Part shown: piece by piece, positions 22,460-32,964 of the stretch
Numbering within the stretch: position 1 is the first letter of the stretch
How the letters are laid out: the number at the start of each line of letters is the position of its first letter
NCBI GenBank assembly: GCA_038380435.1
Contig: JAWZYU010000008.1
Span: 73,794,020 to 73,858,019 of the forward strand
DNA length: 64,000 bases
Source: Ryuthela nishihirai
Taxonomy: Eukaryota; Arthropoda; Arachnida; Araneae; Heptathelidae
Direction of reading: 5' to 3'
Notes under the pieces: generated by a model
What the model was told of the DNA's origin: nothing
Seen by the model: the letters and a program-made list of their open reading frames with translations, nothing else
The model's database searches: none
Program-made: the position numbers and the translations under genes

Positions 22460-23235
22460 GCTGATATACTATTAATTAATATAAACTCAATCATATTTCT
22501 ATATGACCCATTAAGTAAATTCCAATAATATTTATAAATATAACTGTTAAAATAGGAAATTGTTGATCTTTAAACTAGTGTCAACCGTTTGGTTGACAGC
22601 TCTTTTGGTATTGGGCGATACAATTGGGAAACACCTATAGGTTTTATTACATATCAAAGATATTCCCCGTTGCAATCTCAATACCAAAATGGCTTAACAA
22701 CTCAAGTCCAAAGATCAGAGTTAGTAAAAATTTTGTCATTGAAATCACCACCCACAAGAGGAGTAATATCTCCTTCCTTTGCAGAAAGAGGGCAGGGGTG
22801 GCTCAGTCAGTAGCACACCAGGCTCATAATCTGTAGTTCCCAGGTTCGAGTCTCAGCTGGGTCAGCGTTGAGATTTATCTCTGCAAAATTCCCCGCCCTG
22901 CCCACGGTCAGTAGGGGACACCGATGGGCTTGGAAAGGCCGCCATCCGTCGGATGGGACGTTAAGCCGTGGCCCCTTGTGCGGGAGAGCCATACCCTGTG
23001 CACGTTAAAGAACACGCTGGATGGCCTTGACGGGAGGCTACCATCTGTCTCCCAACAGCTATTCCAGTGGGTTCCCTCCCCCAACCTTCTCTGAGCCTTC
23101 AGGGTCCATGTGACCTGGCCATTTAGCCCATTGTGTGCAAAAAAGTGCCACTCAGAGGTAAAACAACCCAACCCAAATCCTTTGCAGAAAGACAACAGAA
23201 ATTGGAAAAAGAGTATCAAAGTTTTATCTTGAATT
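22460..23235 (-). mobile_element. RTE-like LINE fragment (RTE-c) split by SINE1
   Basis: The sequence left of 22790 matches 2210-2480 of RTE-a (for example CAATACCAAAATGGCTTAAC against CAATACCAAAAGGGCCTATT, and GGAGTAATATCTCCTTCCTT). The match continues after the SINE at 23178. It is strongly decayed. The plus frames 22589-22836 are shadows. Confidence 0.75.
22790..23177 (+). mobile_element. SINE1 full copy with perfect 15-bp TSD
   Basis: Runs from GGGCAGGGGTGGCTCAGTCA to AACCCAACCCAA, flanked by TCCTTTGCAGAAAGA at 22775-22789 and 23178-23192. It is one of the best reference copies: tRNA-Met-like head with CTCATAATCTG, B box GGTTCGAGTC, and a conserved GTGCACGTTAAAGAACACGC core. Minus frames at 22807-23219 are shadow translations. 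Confidence 0.95.
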
Positions 23236-23454
23236 TGAACTGGATCTCCATTTGTTCCAAGGCTTTTTTTTTTTACTTGATTGATACTAGTTACTCATCC
23301 ATTGGGTATTTTTTAATAATTCAATATGATACTGTTGCTAATTTAGCTTTTATTTTGCTGTTCAAACATTGTTTTTAAGGGTGGAATTTAATTGCTTGCA
23401 TGTATCAGAAATAATTCTAGAACAAAAATTAGAGTAGAGGTACACAGTGTGGTA

Positions 23455-24425
23455 ATTAAAATTAAAGTTTTTAATTCTCTGTGACACTGCTAAATGTTTT
23501 TAAGCATTTCAACATGTGGACTATGCTATCAAGTATCAAAAGTTATTAAGGAAAGATTTGCATACTGTACCATAGAGGATGGGTAGTAACAGGAACTTCC
23601 AGAATGCTTTCGGTGACAAATTTAATAATTGACATTCTTGCCAGTAAGTGACATTTTGGTGGATATTAAAAGAAGGATAACGGATGCCAATGGTCTACCC
23701 ACCTTGGCAAAGGAAATAACCATTTATACCTTTGATAGTATAGAGTGCTTAAAAAAGTCAACCCTAAAATTCAGTTTACGAATTATAAATTCACTAAAAG
23801 TACCCCACTCATTATAATAATGAATTACTAGTCACAAACAGTGAAGCTTCCCTCGACACTCACTGATTTTGGCGATTTCCCATAATCCCAAACCCTCTCC
23901 CAACCTCAGTCACATGCAGATTGCATTACAGCCACCCGCACATCCGCCGACCACTCTGATCCTCGGAGCTAAGCCACTGACAATTTAATTTATGGCACCC
24001 CACCCCTCCTCCATGCTCAACAGCAAACTGTCTCTCCTGCATTAGCTTAAGCTCCTCACTTCCCACCTGACAAAGCACCCAAAGTAAGGGCGCGAAACGT
24101 GCGACGTGGATCGAAAACTTCTTTAAGCACTATGTGCTATCAAAGGTATAAATGGTTATTTCCTTCGCCAAGGTGGGTAGACCATTGGCATCCATTATCC
24201 TTCTTTTAATCTCCACTGAGACATCACTTGCTGGTAAGAATGTCAATTATTAAATTTGACACTGAAAACATCCCAGAAGTTCCTGTTACTACCCATCCTC
24301 TATGGTACGGTACGTAAATCTCTCCTTAATAACTTTTGATACTTGATAGCATAGTCCATGTGTTGAAGTGCTTAAAATCATTTAACAGTGTCATAGAGAA
24401 TTAAAAACTTTAATAATTCTAGAGA
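23455..24425. mobile_element. Foldback element with hammerhead-like core
   Basis: The left arm (about 23455-23765) is inverted as the right arm (about 24112-24425): GGTCTACCCACCTTGGCAAA pairs with the inverse of TTCGCCAAGGTGGGTAGACC, and CATAGAGGATGGGTAGTAAC with GTTACTACCCATCCTCTATG. The 350-base centre is richer in C and CpG and has no arm symmetry. It contains a hammerhead-like motif at 24067-24107. The frame 23629-23817 lies in the left arm and is not a gene. Confidence 0.85.
24062..24112 (+). ncRNA. Degenerate hammerhead-ribozyme-like motif
   Basis: CTGACAA (24067-24073) stands where CUGANGA is expected. GCACCC and GGGCGC form stem II with one A-C mismatch around a 7-base loop. GAA then leads into ACGT-GCG-ACGT, a perfect 4-bp stem III with a 3-base loop. 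Two deviations argue against activity: A in place of the invariant G8, and G at the cleavage-site position 17. Minimal hammerheads of this shape are known from Penelope-like elements and metazoan retrozymes; assignment here is an inference. Confidence 0.4.
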
Positions 24426-24569
24426 AAAAAATAAGATATTCTCTTACTATTTCCTCAGTTAAGGCAAACACATAGTTTTGGTTATATGTTACTGATATTT
24501 TTTTCTTTCAAGTTAATATTGGGGTTCTGATAATATATATATTAATACACTACTGTCTTTGCATTGCAG

Positions 24570-24703
24570 ATTACTCTTGTTGCTATTGGAAAAAGAGAAT
24601 TCCCTATCAAGGATGGTTGTATCTTAGTGTAAATCATATGTGTTTCTATTCCCAGATGTTTGGAAAAGAAATAAAATTAATAATTAGATGGGTTGATGTC
24701 ATG
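24570..24703 (+). CDS. TBC1D9: TBC1D9-like exon D: core of GRAM domain 1
   Basis: A 134-base exon follows a GCATTGCAG acceptor and ends before GTATGT. It encodes residues 103-147. The motifs [23 protein letters not shown] and IIRWVDVM match the hydrophobic strands of the first GRAM domain of TBC1D9/9B (family: YSCSYWKG, GWMYLS.NHLCFYS, VIRWVDIT). The exon closes in phase 0. GRAM domains have a PH-like fold that binds membrane lipids; the lipid preference of this protein cannot be read from the sequence. Confidence 0.95.
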
Positions 24704-26556
24704 GTATGTAAAGTTGTCTTCTATCCTATCCCTGAATTCTCCGAAATATAAATAAATTTCTGAAAAAATCTTGTTTTTGAATAATTTTCTGGATAATTTA
24801 TGCATGATTCTGATAACTAACTGCTCTGATTTTTATGGTTATAGAATTTTTATTAAATAATTATCCTCTGCATTGTATATTTTGTGTATGAAGTTTGGTC
24901 AAAAAGTAAGTTTATAAGTTATATAGGTTGAGGTTTTTATTACAATCCCTAATATGAGGCAGGGTAATTCTACTGTCGCCCATCACTATATAGTATAGTC
25001 TCCAAAAAAATTAAGGCACTTAGCATATTGTGAGACAAGTTTTTCTCTTTCATGTTCCATCAAGTTCATGCATATCCTTTTCACTCTGGTTTATTTCATT
25101 GCTGTTTCCTCTCATCATCACTGAGAAGTTCCTTCAGAACTAGAAGAAAATAAACCATGATATGAATGTTTGCAGTGTAATTCTACTGTTATCCCCCTAC
25201 TTTTCAGTGGCTTAAAAAAGATTGAGACATTTATGGGTCAATTTTTTTAAATTTTTATTTATATCCTTTTTACCCAGACATCATTTCACTACTGTTTTCA
25301 TGTTTCTAATTCACTTTGATAGATGCTTTGATCACAGTGATACAATGATTTTACTTTCAAGATGTTTCTTCAGTACTAGAAACAAGATGATAATCACATC
25401 CTTAAATTGCAAATCCCATTTCCATGAATATATTGTTGTCAACATTCTTTGCAATTGTGGATCTTCTGCTGTTTCCTAAATCTTCTGCCATAAAATTACA
25501 CACACCATTTTGCTGCACTCTGCCAATTCATATCATTTACACCATAAACTTCCATGAGCCTAGCAATGAATTTCTGCTAGTTACACATTTCTTACATTCA
25601 GAAACTGAATTAAGCACACTTTGTTTTTGGACCGAAGTTCCAGTCGATTTGCCATGCTCAACTGACTTGTACACACAATAAACAATATTGCAGGTGAATC
25701 AACATGTGGTGTTACCAAACACGAATAACAAATCACTATGACATAACCACAGTAAATATAGGTCCTTTGGTTCTGAGATTATATGCTTTGTAAACATACT
25801 TTCTGACCTTCCCTCATATAAATGTATGTCAGTTATAATCAGTAATCGAGTGATACATGTAAAGAGTCAGAGAAATGTTACAAACCATTACATACCAATA
25901 GCAAGAAATTTTCTGCCTTCCCCTGAAACATGTAATGTCTAGATGATATGATCCTATGATGCTTTGTCTATCATTCATCCTTAGGAATGAACAGAAAGTT
26001 TTAGTAGACAAGTGTTTAACAATGTGTTATATTGTACATTGGTCACAATGACCTGAAAATGCTGTTTAACTCTAGTCATCAGAATGTGAAAAGCACGAAT
26101 CTTGTTATAGTTTAAAACTATGAAACTCTGTACAAAATTTGCTTTGTTTGACATGTAATAGCTTAATGGTGTACTGATACTGAGACTATATGTTAATGGA
26201 CCATTAAACCCCAACCAACTGACATATAAAATTTGAAGAAATTAATAAATTCTTCAACTAAATGAGTTCAACAGAAAAGCATAATATGATTCCAAAAGAG
26301 TTATATCAATTTATATAGAGGTCAAAAAGATCAATGCTGGAAACGGAAAACTCTTGATGTCATTTTTATAGCAGTAGCAATTCTAGAGTTCAGAATAATA
26401 TATTTGTTCTTTTTTAGCATAACTTAATGAAAATATGAATATTACAAACAAATATAAATAATTAGTGATTAATACAATTAGTAGCAAATATAATTTATTA
26501 GTGATTAGCCTTTCCATCTTGGTTAAACTCTTAATACTTTTATCTTTTTTTTACAG
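24704..26556. other. Intron 4 of TBC1D9-like gene: no repeats recognised
   Basis: About 1.85 kb between exons D and E. AT-rich, with short T-rich frames at 25222-25681 and minus frames at 25829-26214 that show no family motif. A phrase TTTCATTGCTGTTTCCTCTC / TTTCACTACTGTTTTCATG recurs around 25094 and 25285, hinting at an old local duplication. Confidence 0.45.
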
Positions 26557-26622
26557 CAAATCGAAAAAAATAATTCATTTGTTTTTCCAGAAAGTGTAAG
26601 TGTTTCTACCAGAGAGAAAAAT
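26557..26622 (+). CDS. TBC1D9: TBC1D9-like exon E (GRAM 1)
   Basis: A 66-base, phase 0-0 exon lies between TTTTTTTTACAG and GTAAGC. Its 22 residues read QIEKNNSFVFPESVSVSTRE plus KN, matching the family's QLEKNATLLFPE.I.V.TR segment in GRAM 1. An internal GTAAGTG after the glutamate codon could act as an alternative donor, but using it would break the frame with exon F. Confidence 0.92.
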
Positions 26623-27288
26623 GTAAGCATTTAAATTTTAACTTTCCAAAAATATGTTGAGTAGAGTTTAGAATTGCAAAGTAGTGCATATGACCTACCC
26701 ATTAAATATACTTCTGACTATTCATAAGAACAGTTTTGTTTGAAAGTAGTGCACCATTTTTATTTTTAATCTTTTTAAAGTAAATTTTTGTCATATTCTA
26801 ATAAATTGTAAAATTTCAGAAATTCATTCCAAATAAAAAAAAATGAAATTACAAATAAAAATTTTGAATATATTTGTGCAGTTTACTGAGCTGCAAAATA
26901 GTTGTTCACGTTGATTTGTCATTAAAGCATTGAACTGCTAAGGAGATAAAAATCTAATGAATTTAATTCTTTGCAGATTTAATTTGCATATTAAGGAAAA
27001 GTAGTGTTATACTGAACATATAAAGAGAGAAATATCCCAAGAATAATTGTATTTCTGATTTAATGCAGTGTAAACATTATGTGATATGAATAGTTTTAAG
27101 ATTGTATTATTGTTTTTTTCTTATCACACATATTGAAAGGTGTATAATTATAGAAGAATTTTGAAGAAAAAAAAAGTAGAAATTAGGCAGAGTATAAAAG
27201 TTAGTAACTCTTAATCGACCAAGCAAAGTGATGTCCCTGATTTTGATGAATGGCTATTTTGTTCTTTTCTAACTCTTGAAAGTCATAG

Positions 27289-27659
27289 GGGCGGGGGGTG
27301 GCTAAGTCGGTAGTGCGCCAGGCTCGTAATCTGTAGTTCCCAGGTTCGAGTCCCAGCTGGGTCAGCATTGAGATTTTTCTCCGCAAAAATTCCCTGCCTT
27401 GCCCACAGTCAGTAGGGGACACTGATGGGCTTGGAAAGGCTGCCGTCCGTCGGATGGGACATTAAGCCATGGCCCGTGTGTGAGAGAGCCAAACCCTGTG
27501 CACGTTAAAGCCTTGACGGGAGGCTACCATCTGTCTCCCAACAGCCGTTCCAGTGGGTCCCCTCCCCCAACCTTCTCTGAGCCTTTGGGGTCCATGTGAC
27601 CTGGCCATTTAGCCCATGGTTTGCAAAAAAGTGCCGCTCAGAGGTAAAACAACCCAACC
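27289..27659 (+). mobile_element. SINE1 copy with perfect 14-bp TSD
   Basis: Full-length copy with CTTGAAAGTCATAG at 27275-27288 and 27660-27673. The anticodon position reads CGT (CTCGTAATC) instead of CAT. About 20 bases are missing after CACGTTAAAG relative to other copies. The minus frame 27201-27422 is a shadow. Confidence 0.95.
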
Positions 27660-27840
27660 CTTGAAAGTCATAGTGGTTAGGAAGCTAGCAGCTGTTCCAG
27701 CAATGTGTTAGCTCTGAGGCAGTGGTCAGCAGTGACTTACATCTTAGTAGGGCATGTCCTGGTATGAGAAGGCCTGTAAAAGCTAGGAGTAATTTCTAGG
27801 ATTCTTCTCTGTCCTAAATGTTGCAAATAAGTAAAAAAGT

Positions 27841-27946
27841 TTTATAGATTTGTTTTGAGTAAATAAATTTTCATAATGATACATAATAGTATATTTATAG
27901 ATTTGTTTTGAGTAAATAAATTTTCATAATGATACATAATAGTATA
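27841..27946. repeat. Perfect 53-bp tandem duplication
   Basis: TTTATAGATTTGTTTTGAGT followed by 33 further bases occurs at 27841-27893 and again, without a mismatch, at 27894-27946. The identity points to a recent duplication or an assembly duplicate. Confidence 0.95.
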
Positions 27947-28101
27947 TTAATAATTAAAAATATTTTGTATCAAAACCATATAAATTATATAAAAGTATAT
28001 TCTCAATAATAAAGTATCACAGGAAAATGTCCTATAGGCAAGAAGCATTTGAAATAATTTGCTGAAAAAATATAAATGCATTCACATGGTTGCAGAAAAT
28101 T

Positions 28102-28171
28102 GTCTCTGATGGTCTAGCAGTTATGACACCTGGAATGCTTCTGGGAGATGTAAATTCAAATCCTACTCAGA
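28102..28171 (+). repeat. tRNA-Glu-like relic or SINE head
   Basis: CTCTGATGGTCTAGCAGTTA resembles the tRNA-Glu start with its A box, and AAATTCAAATCCTACTCAG resembles the B box and 3' arm. The acceptor stem is not paired well and the anticodon arm is degenerate, so it is not a functional tRNA. No repeated body is recognised after it. Confidence 0.5.
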
Positions 28172-28595
28172 TTTAATGCAAATTTTTTTTGACAAATTAT
28201 TTCAGGTATGTTCACAAATCATAGGTGAACTTAAATGCACTATTTTGAACTAAAAATGGTAGCAATTGTTGCTATTTTATTTAGTATAACCAGTCAATAA
28301 CTAATACCCAAAATATACTGATATTCTTGCAGCTTTTTTTTTGTTGTTGTTCAGTTTCATACACGTTATTCAGCCTTAGCAATGTGAATGAATTGATTGG
28401 TGAAACAGCATAATGCTGAGGTATTTATATAAATAAAACAACAAGATCCATTTATCCACAACCTGCTAGTTAATTCTGTGTTAGTGGGTCATGGACTTAG
28501 AGATCTTGCTCAGCTTGCATTGTTTATGTAAGTATATATATTGTAATTTATAAGACCTTGGAATAATATTACTTCATTAATCGGTTTATTCACAG

Positions 28596-29010
28596 TACTG
28601 TATACAAGATAACAGGAAACTAGATGCTTTTGATTCCAGATGCTTACGCAGTATCTTGGGCATTAGGTGGTTCAACTTTGTAACTAATGATGAGGTTAGG
28701 CAAAGGAGTTTGCAACCTCCTTTAAGCAGCATATTGTGCAGAGAGAGACTCCGTTGGTTTGGCCATGTTGCCTGTATGAATAATTATAGATAGGCGAATA
28801 GGGTTATGAAAGTGTGCCTAAAGGCCTCAGAAAGAAGGGAAGACCTAGGATGCGGTGGGCAGACAATGTCAAACAGGACCTTGTTAGAATAGGTGTGCAG
28901 TGGCCAGATGCAGTAGATGTAGCTCAGAATAGACTTGCTTGGAGAACTAAATTGTACAGTCTGGTTGGACCTCCGTAGCCCATGGCTGCTTGAGGATGAT
29001 GATGATGATG
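28596..29010 (+). mobile_element. RTE-like LINE 3' end (RTE-d)
   Basis: Matches the minus strand of 1-300: AACAGGAAACTAGATGCTTT, GACTCCGTTGGTTTGGCCAT and GCAGACAATGTCAAACAGGA. It extends past the window-edge copy to the true 3' end, GGACCTCCGTAGCCCATGGC, followed by a (GAT)n tail at 28995-29010. Short-repeat tails are typical of RTE elements. 5' truncation fits normal LINE insertion. The minus frame 28784-29128 (Ser run) is a shadow of the tail. Confidence 0.9.
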
Positions 29011-29537
29011 ACTCTATAAAACTGAAGGTTGAATGACATTTATGTGAATCAGAGCAAAAAGCAAAGGTGCAAGTGTCTTTCTTTTTTGCAGCCTTCAGGC
29101 AGCAAGTTGCGGTAACTAAACTACACACAGTGTCACCACAGTTGCACGTGTGGCTGATACTATGTCATGCTATGTTGCATAAGTGCATGAACTATGTTGC
29201 ATAAGTGCTTTGAATAATTGGTAGCACATTGCCAACTGTTCAAAGTTATTATTTACCTATGTAATTAAAAATATGCAGGTTATATACATCATTTTTATGA
29301 ATTTTCTATACTTTCAAAACTATTAACTTTGCACTGGATTAAGTAACAATAATGCAACTATTATATTTATTTCACTTGCATCTGTAATTAACACTTTTAT
29401 GAATTAAATATAAATTCATTTTCCCCATATTTTTTCCTCAGTTATGAAAAACAAATTGGTTCTAAGTCTAATTGTTACCTTATGTCAGAACTGCAGTCAT
29501 AATTGGTCAAAATCATTGAATGTAGATTTTCATTTAT

Positions 29538-29740
29538 TATTGGCCGAGTGGTTAGCACGCTTGGCTACTGATCTAAGGGACCTGGGTTCGAGCCCCGGAA
29601 TTAGGCATGGATGTGTGTGTCGTTTTTCTGCTGAGGTCCTGCCATCCTCTCAGATCTCCTACTGTGGCATATAAACTGACAGGCTCCTGTCAGACCTCTG
29701 TGGCAAGCAGCTGCTTGAGGGGGTATTTTTTTTTTTTTAT
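29538..29740 (+). mobile_element. SINE2 full copy (reference)
   Basis: Full tRNA-like head: TTGGCCGAGTGGTTAGCACG (A box) and CCTGGGTTCGAGCCCCGG (B box), with TTGGCTACTGATC at the anticodon-arm position. The body TTTTTCTGCTGAGGTCCTGC, CTGACAGGCTCCTGTCAGAC and GCAGCTGCTTGAGGGGGTAT leads into a T-run. The head suggests a Ser/Leu-type tRNA ancestor but I cannot fix the amino acid. The plus frame 29444-29674 overlaps it and is not a gene. Confidence 0.92.
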
Positions 29741-31286
29741 AACCTAAGATTGTCATTGCTTCAGATTTGGGCTGAATTTTGCAGAATTTGATGTGAATTT
29801 TGTATTAGTTTATAATAAGATTGGGAAACATTCTAACAATCTCAAATAGGACAAAATTTTCAATAACAAAATATGAACTTTAGCCATTCATGCATTGCAG
29901 CAATAAAATTCTGAATTTGTATGACTTGATACAATTTTTTATAGTGGTTTGTAAAATCCTCTTTTCTTTATAAAAACAAATGTAGGCTGCCAAGGAAATT
30001 GTATGTATTTAGATTGTTTGTTTTATTTTAAGTGTAGTAAAATTCACACTGATTTGAAAATGGCTACAATGAATAGTAGCATAAATGCATATAAGTGCTT
30101 GTAAATTAAAAAAATAATAATAAACTATCGATGTAAATAATAGTAGTGATTTCCTTGATATGTATTTTTTTCCTTCTTACTGGGCTTCAGTAGTACAATT
30201 TGATATCACAGTCCAGCCATTTATAACCAGGACATGCCCAATAGAGGTATTATCACTTGATTTACTGTTGAAAAGATTGCTGTCAAAGTAACAATTTTTG
30301 TGCCCTACCACCCATTACACCCAACCATCTGGCCCAAATTTACCATGCAAGCTTTCCCTGTGCGACCCTGTATTGTTATTGATGAACTACTTGGTGTTGC
30401 TTCTTAAAAAAGACTGGTTACATCCATTAAAGACACATTAACATCCATCTTGGCTGTGAACAACTACAGCTGATCAACATTGAATAGAAAAATAATAATT
30501 AGAACAACTCCCAACTCATATGCGTGAGCCAATGATCACCAAATATCAGAGTAGTAATATATCTTCTACTTTTTATAATATTCCATCAAATATATATTTC
30601 CACTATTGAAAATCTTAAGCAGTACCCAAAAAGAATGTGCATTTGAAAACTAGTGACATTTGCTTAACTAAACATTAAACAGGCTAAGCCATAAACTTGT
30701 AGAAGTATCTTATATATACAGTACCATCATGATAAAAAACTTGTACAATAAAATTGTGCCTGTAATTGAGAAATATCTAAACATTTTTTTTTATATTTAA
30801 CTTTTTGTGAATTTTTAATATTTTGTTGGTATGTTGGTTTTGATGATGGTATGTATGGTTTTGTTATTAAATGACCTTCTTTAACATATATTTAACATTA
30901 GCTACTTTTAATTATTTCATGCTAAGGTGAAGTTATTTCCTGAAATAAAATAAATAAATAAATACCCTCTCAAACAGCTGCTTTTCCTGAAAGCACCTTA
31001 AAATTAACTTTGCCATCAGTGAGTTCACTTTCAGAAACTGGCACTTTAAAAGTTAGCAATTGGTCAATAAATTATGGTTAACTACCAAATGGCTTCATTC
31101 TTTATATTTAATCTTGAAAAGCACCATATGGAATCTATTCTTTTTATGCTATTAAATTAACTACTAAGTAAAGTGTTTTTAAAATATTCTCTAAGTGACT
31201 TGATTATTTTTGGTGTGTGTTAATAATAATATATAGAACTTCTATATATTATTATAATACCTTTCAATTTTTTAATTTTTTTTCAG
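29741..31286. other. Intron 5, right part: little recognised
   Basis: AT-rich. The only repeat seen is a 40-base minus-strand SINE2 3' end at 30944-30984 (AATACCCTCTCAAACAGCTG). A C-rich patch at 30300-30365 is unassigned. Confidence 0.5.
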
Positions 31287-31363
31287 CATATTTTTTCTAT
31301 GTTTTTGAAGCCTGATGGTACATTTGCTCTTATGCAACAGCTGGCAAATATAGCAATGAAAAA
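31287..31363 (+). CDS. TBC1D9: TBC1D9-like exon F (end of GRAM 1)
   Basis: A 77-base exon after a TTTTTTCAG acceptor encodes HIFSMFLKPDGTFALMQQLA and continues NIAMK. The family counterpart is FFSMFLNI.ETFKLMEQLANIAMRQL, the terminal helix of GRAM domain 1. It ends before GTAAGC with two carried bases, completed to a lysine codon by the first base of exon G. Confidence 0.93.
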
Positions 31364-31665
31364 GTAAGCAATCTTAATATAATTAAGTATTTAAGTAATA
31401 TAATTAAGAAATATTTCCAGTTCTGATTAAAAAATACATATATATTGTATGTTTTATTATTAGAGTTGTGCTTATTAACTGACCATTTCATTACTCACTA
31501 TTTAAAACCATCAAATAAACTAGATCAAAATTAATATTAAACTTGGACTGGCAATGTAAAAATAAATGTGCAAGTACATACAGCTGTCATGAAGCAGTGA
31601 AACTTGTTAGCATTCTCATTTTTATAACTTAATATAGTCCTAGCTCCAAACTAGTAATTTTATGG

Positions 31666-31910
31666 AGCACACCAGGCTCATAATCTGCAGTTCCCAAGTA
31701 TGAGTCCCACCTGGGCTAGTCTTGAGATTTACCCCATGCACATTAAAATGCATGCTGGATGGTCTTGACAGATGGCTACCATCTGTCTCCTAACAGCTGT
31801 CCAGTGGGTCCCCAATCCCCACCTTTTCTGAGCCCACAGGGTCCTTGTGACCTGGCCATTTAGCCTATGGTGTGCAAAAAAATGCCACTCATAGGTAAAG
31901 TAACTCAATC
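31666..31910 (+). mobile_element. SINE1 copy with internal deletion
   Basis: Starts within the tRNA-like head (CACACCAGGCTCATAATCTG), then jumps from TTGAGATTTACCC straight to CATGCACATTAAAATGC, losing the middle 100 bases. The 3' end is ordinary (CTGGCCATTTAGCCTATGGT). Confidence 0.87.
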
Positions 31911-32516
31911 TGTGATTTTGTGGGTGATTTTTTTTTTTTGACTGCTGAACTTAATGGCACTTTTTCAATCCTGCATAAAAAGTTAGATTTGGCTATTAAA
32001 ATTAAGAATGATACATTGATTATGAAGAGTAAAAACTGATGGAAACAAAATAATTATTTGTACTCTATTAGTAGAATTAGAAATACTGATGTTAAGAACA
32101 GTTGAAGTATTTAATGTTGAGGTGCATCAAGGAAATCTTTTGACACACATTCTTTTGTGCAAGAATGAAATTTAAATAGACATTTGTTCTTTAAAATGTA
32201 AATGCAATTAATGCAGTAAATGCAATGCTGAAAAAGTTCAATCGCAAATTAAAGAGTAACGAAAATGAATTTGTTCTTACAAAAAGTGTAACCTTTAAAT
32301 CTAGTTCATAAGTCTAACAGTAACTAATGAGTATTGAAGATTCTCTTAGGGGGACAACTTATGATTTAGATAAGTTATTATTACACTAATGCTTGGTGAT
32401 GGTAGTAATACATGCATAATTTTTATTTTCACTACAGTTGCTTTTACTGTTGGAACTTGTTCAGCACTAAAATTCAGTTGGATACAACATCTATAACCTT
32501 TTTCATTTTTACATAG

Positions 32517-32642
32517 ATTAATTTCTGAAGAGAGCTTTGAGACAGATGAAGAACTAGTGCATAAATTGAGTAAAAATGTACCAAAGAAGCCTTCATACTT
32601 AAAAAGAGATTTAGATGCTCGAGCTCATACTGAAGCTTATAG
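32517..32642 (+). CDS. TBC1D9: TBC1D9-like exon G (inter-GRAM linker)
   Basis: A 126-base exon follows TTTTTACATAG and precedes GTAATA. It encodes the linker between the GRAM domains, with LISEESFETDEEL at its start and YLKRDLDARAHTEAY near its end; the family has ALKRDLDARAK.E.YR. The last two bases, AG, join the first G of exon H to form the arginine codon of this YR motif. The donor (GTAATA) is weaker than the others but phase and homology agree. Confidence 0.93.
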
Positions 32643-32964
32643 GTAATAGTTCTATTTCACATTGAAATCATTTAACTTCTCCAAAATATAAAAAAGTAAT
32701 TGAGGGAAAATTAATATGAGTTATTAAATATTATATTTTTTAAAAAATGGCAAGAATTACTTTGCTAAATTTTATCAGGAAATACATGTAAAATGATACC
32801 ATAAATACCATTTATAAGCAATCATTAGGAACAGATAATCTAGAAAGATTGATTATGGAGGGATACAAATTGCTAAATCAGTTGTATAAACTGTCATTTA
32901 CAGTAACATTATTTATGTAACCTAGTACTTATTTTTCTTTTCAGTTTCAGCACTTTATAAAATA

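Noticed and set aside
22807..22992. Second recurrent minus-strand frame (MALPHKGPRLNVPSDGWRPF...)
   Set aside because: Also a SINE1 antisense frame, from the head and first body half; it reads into the tRNA-like head.
28784..29128. Minus-strand 114-codon ORF with a serine run
   Set aside because: The serine run is the antisense of the (GAT)n tail of RTE-d; the rest is LINE sequence read backward.
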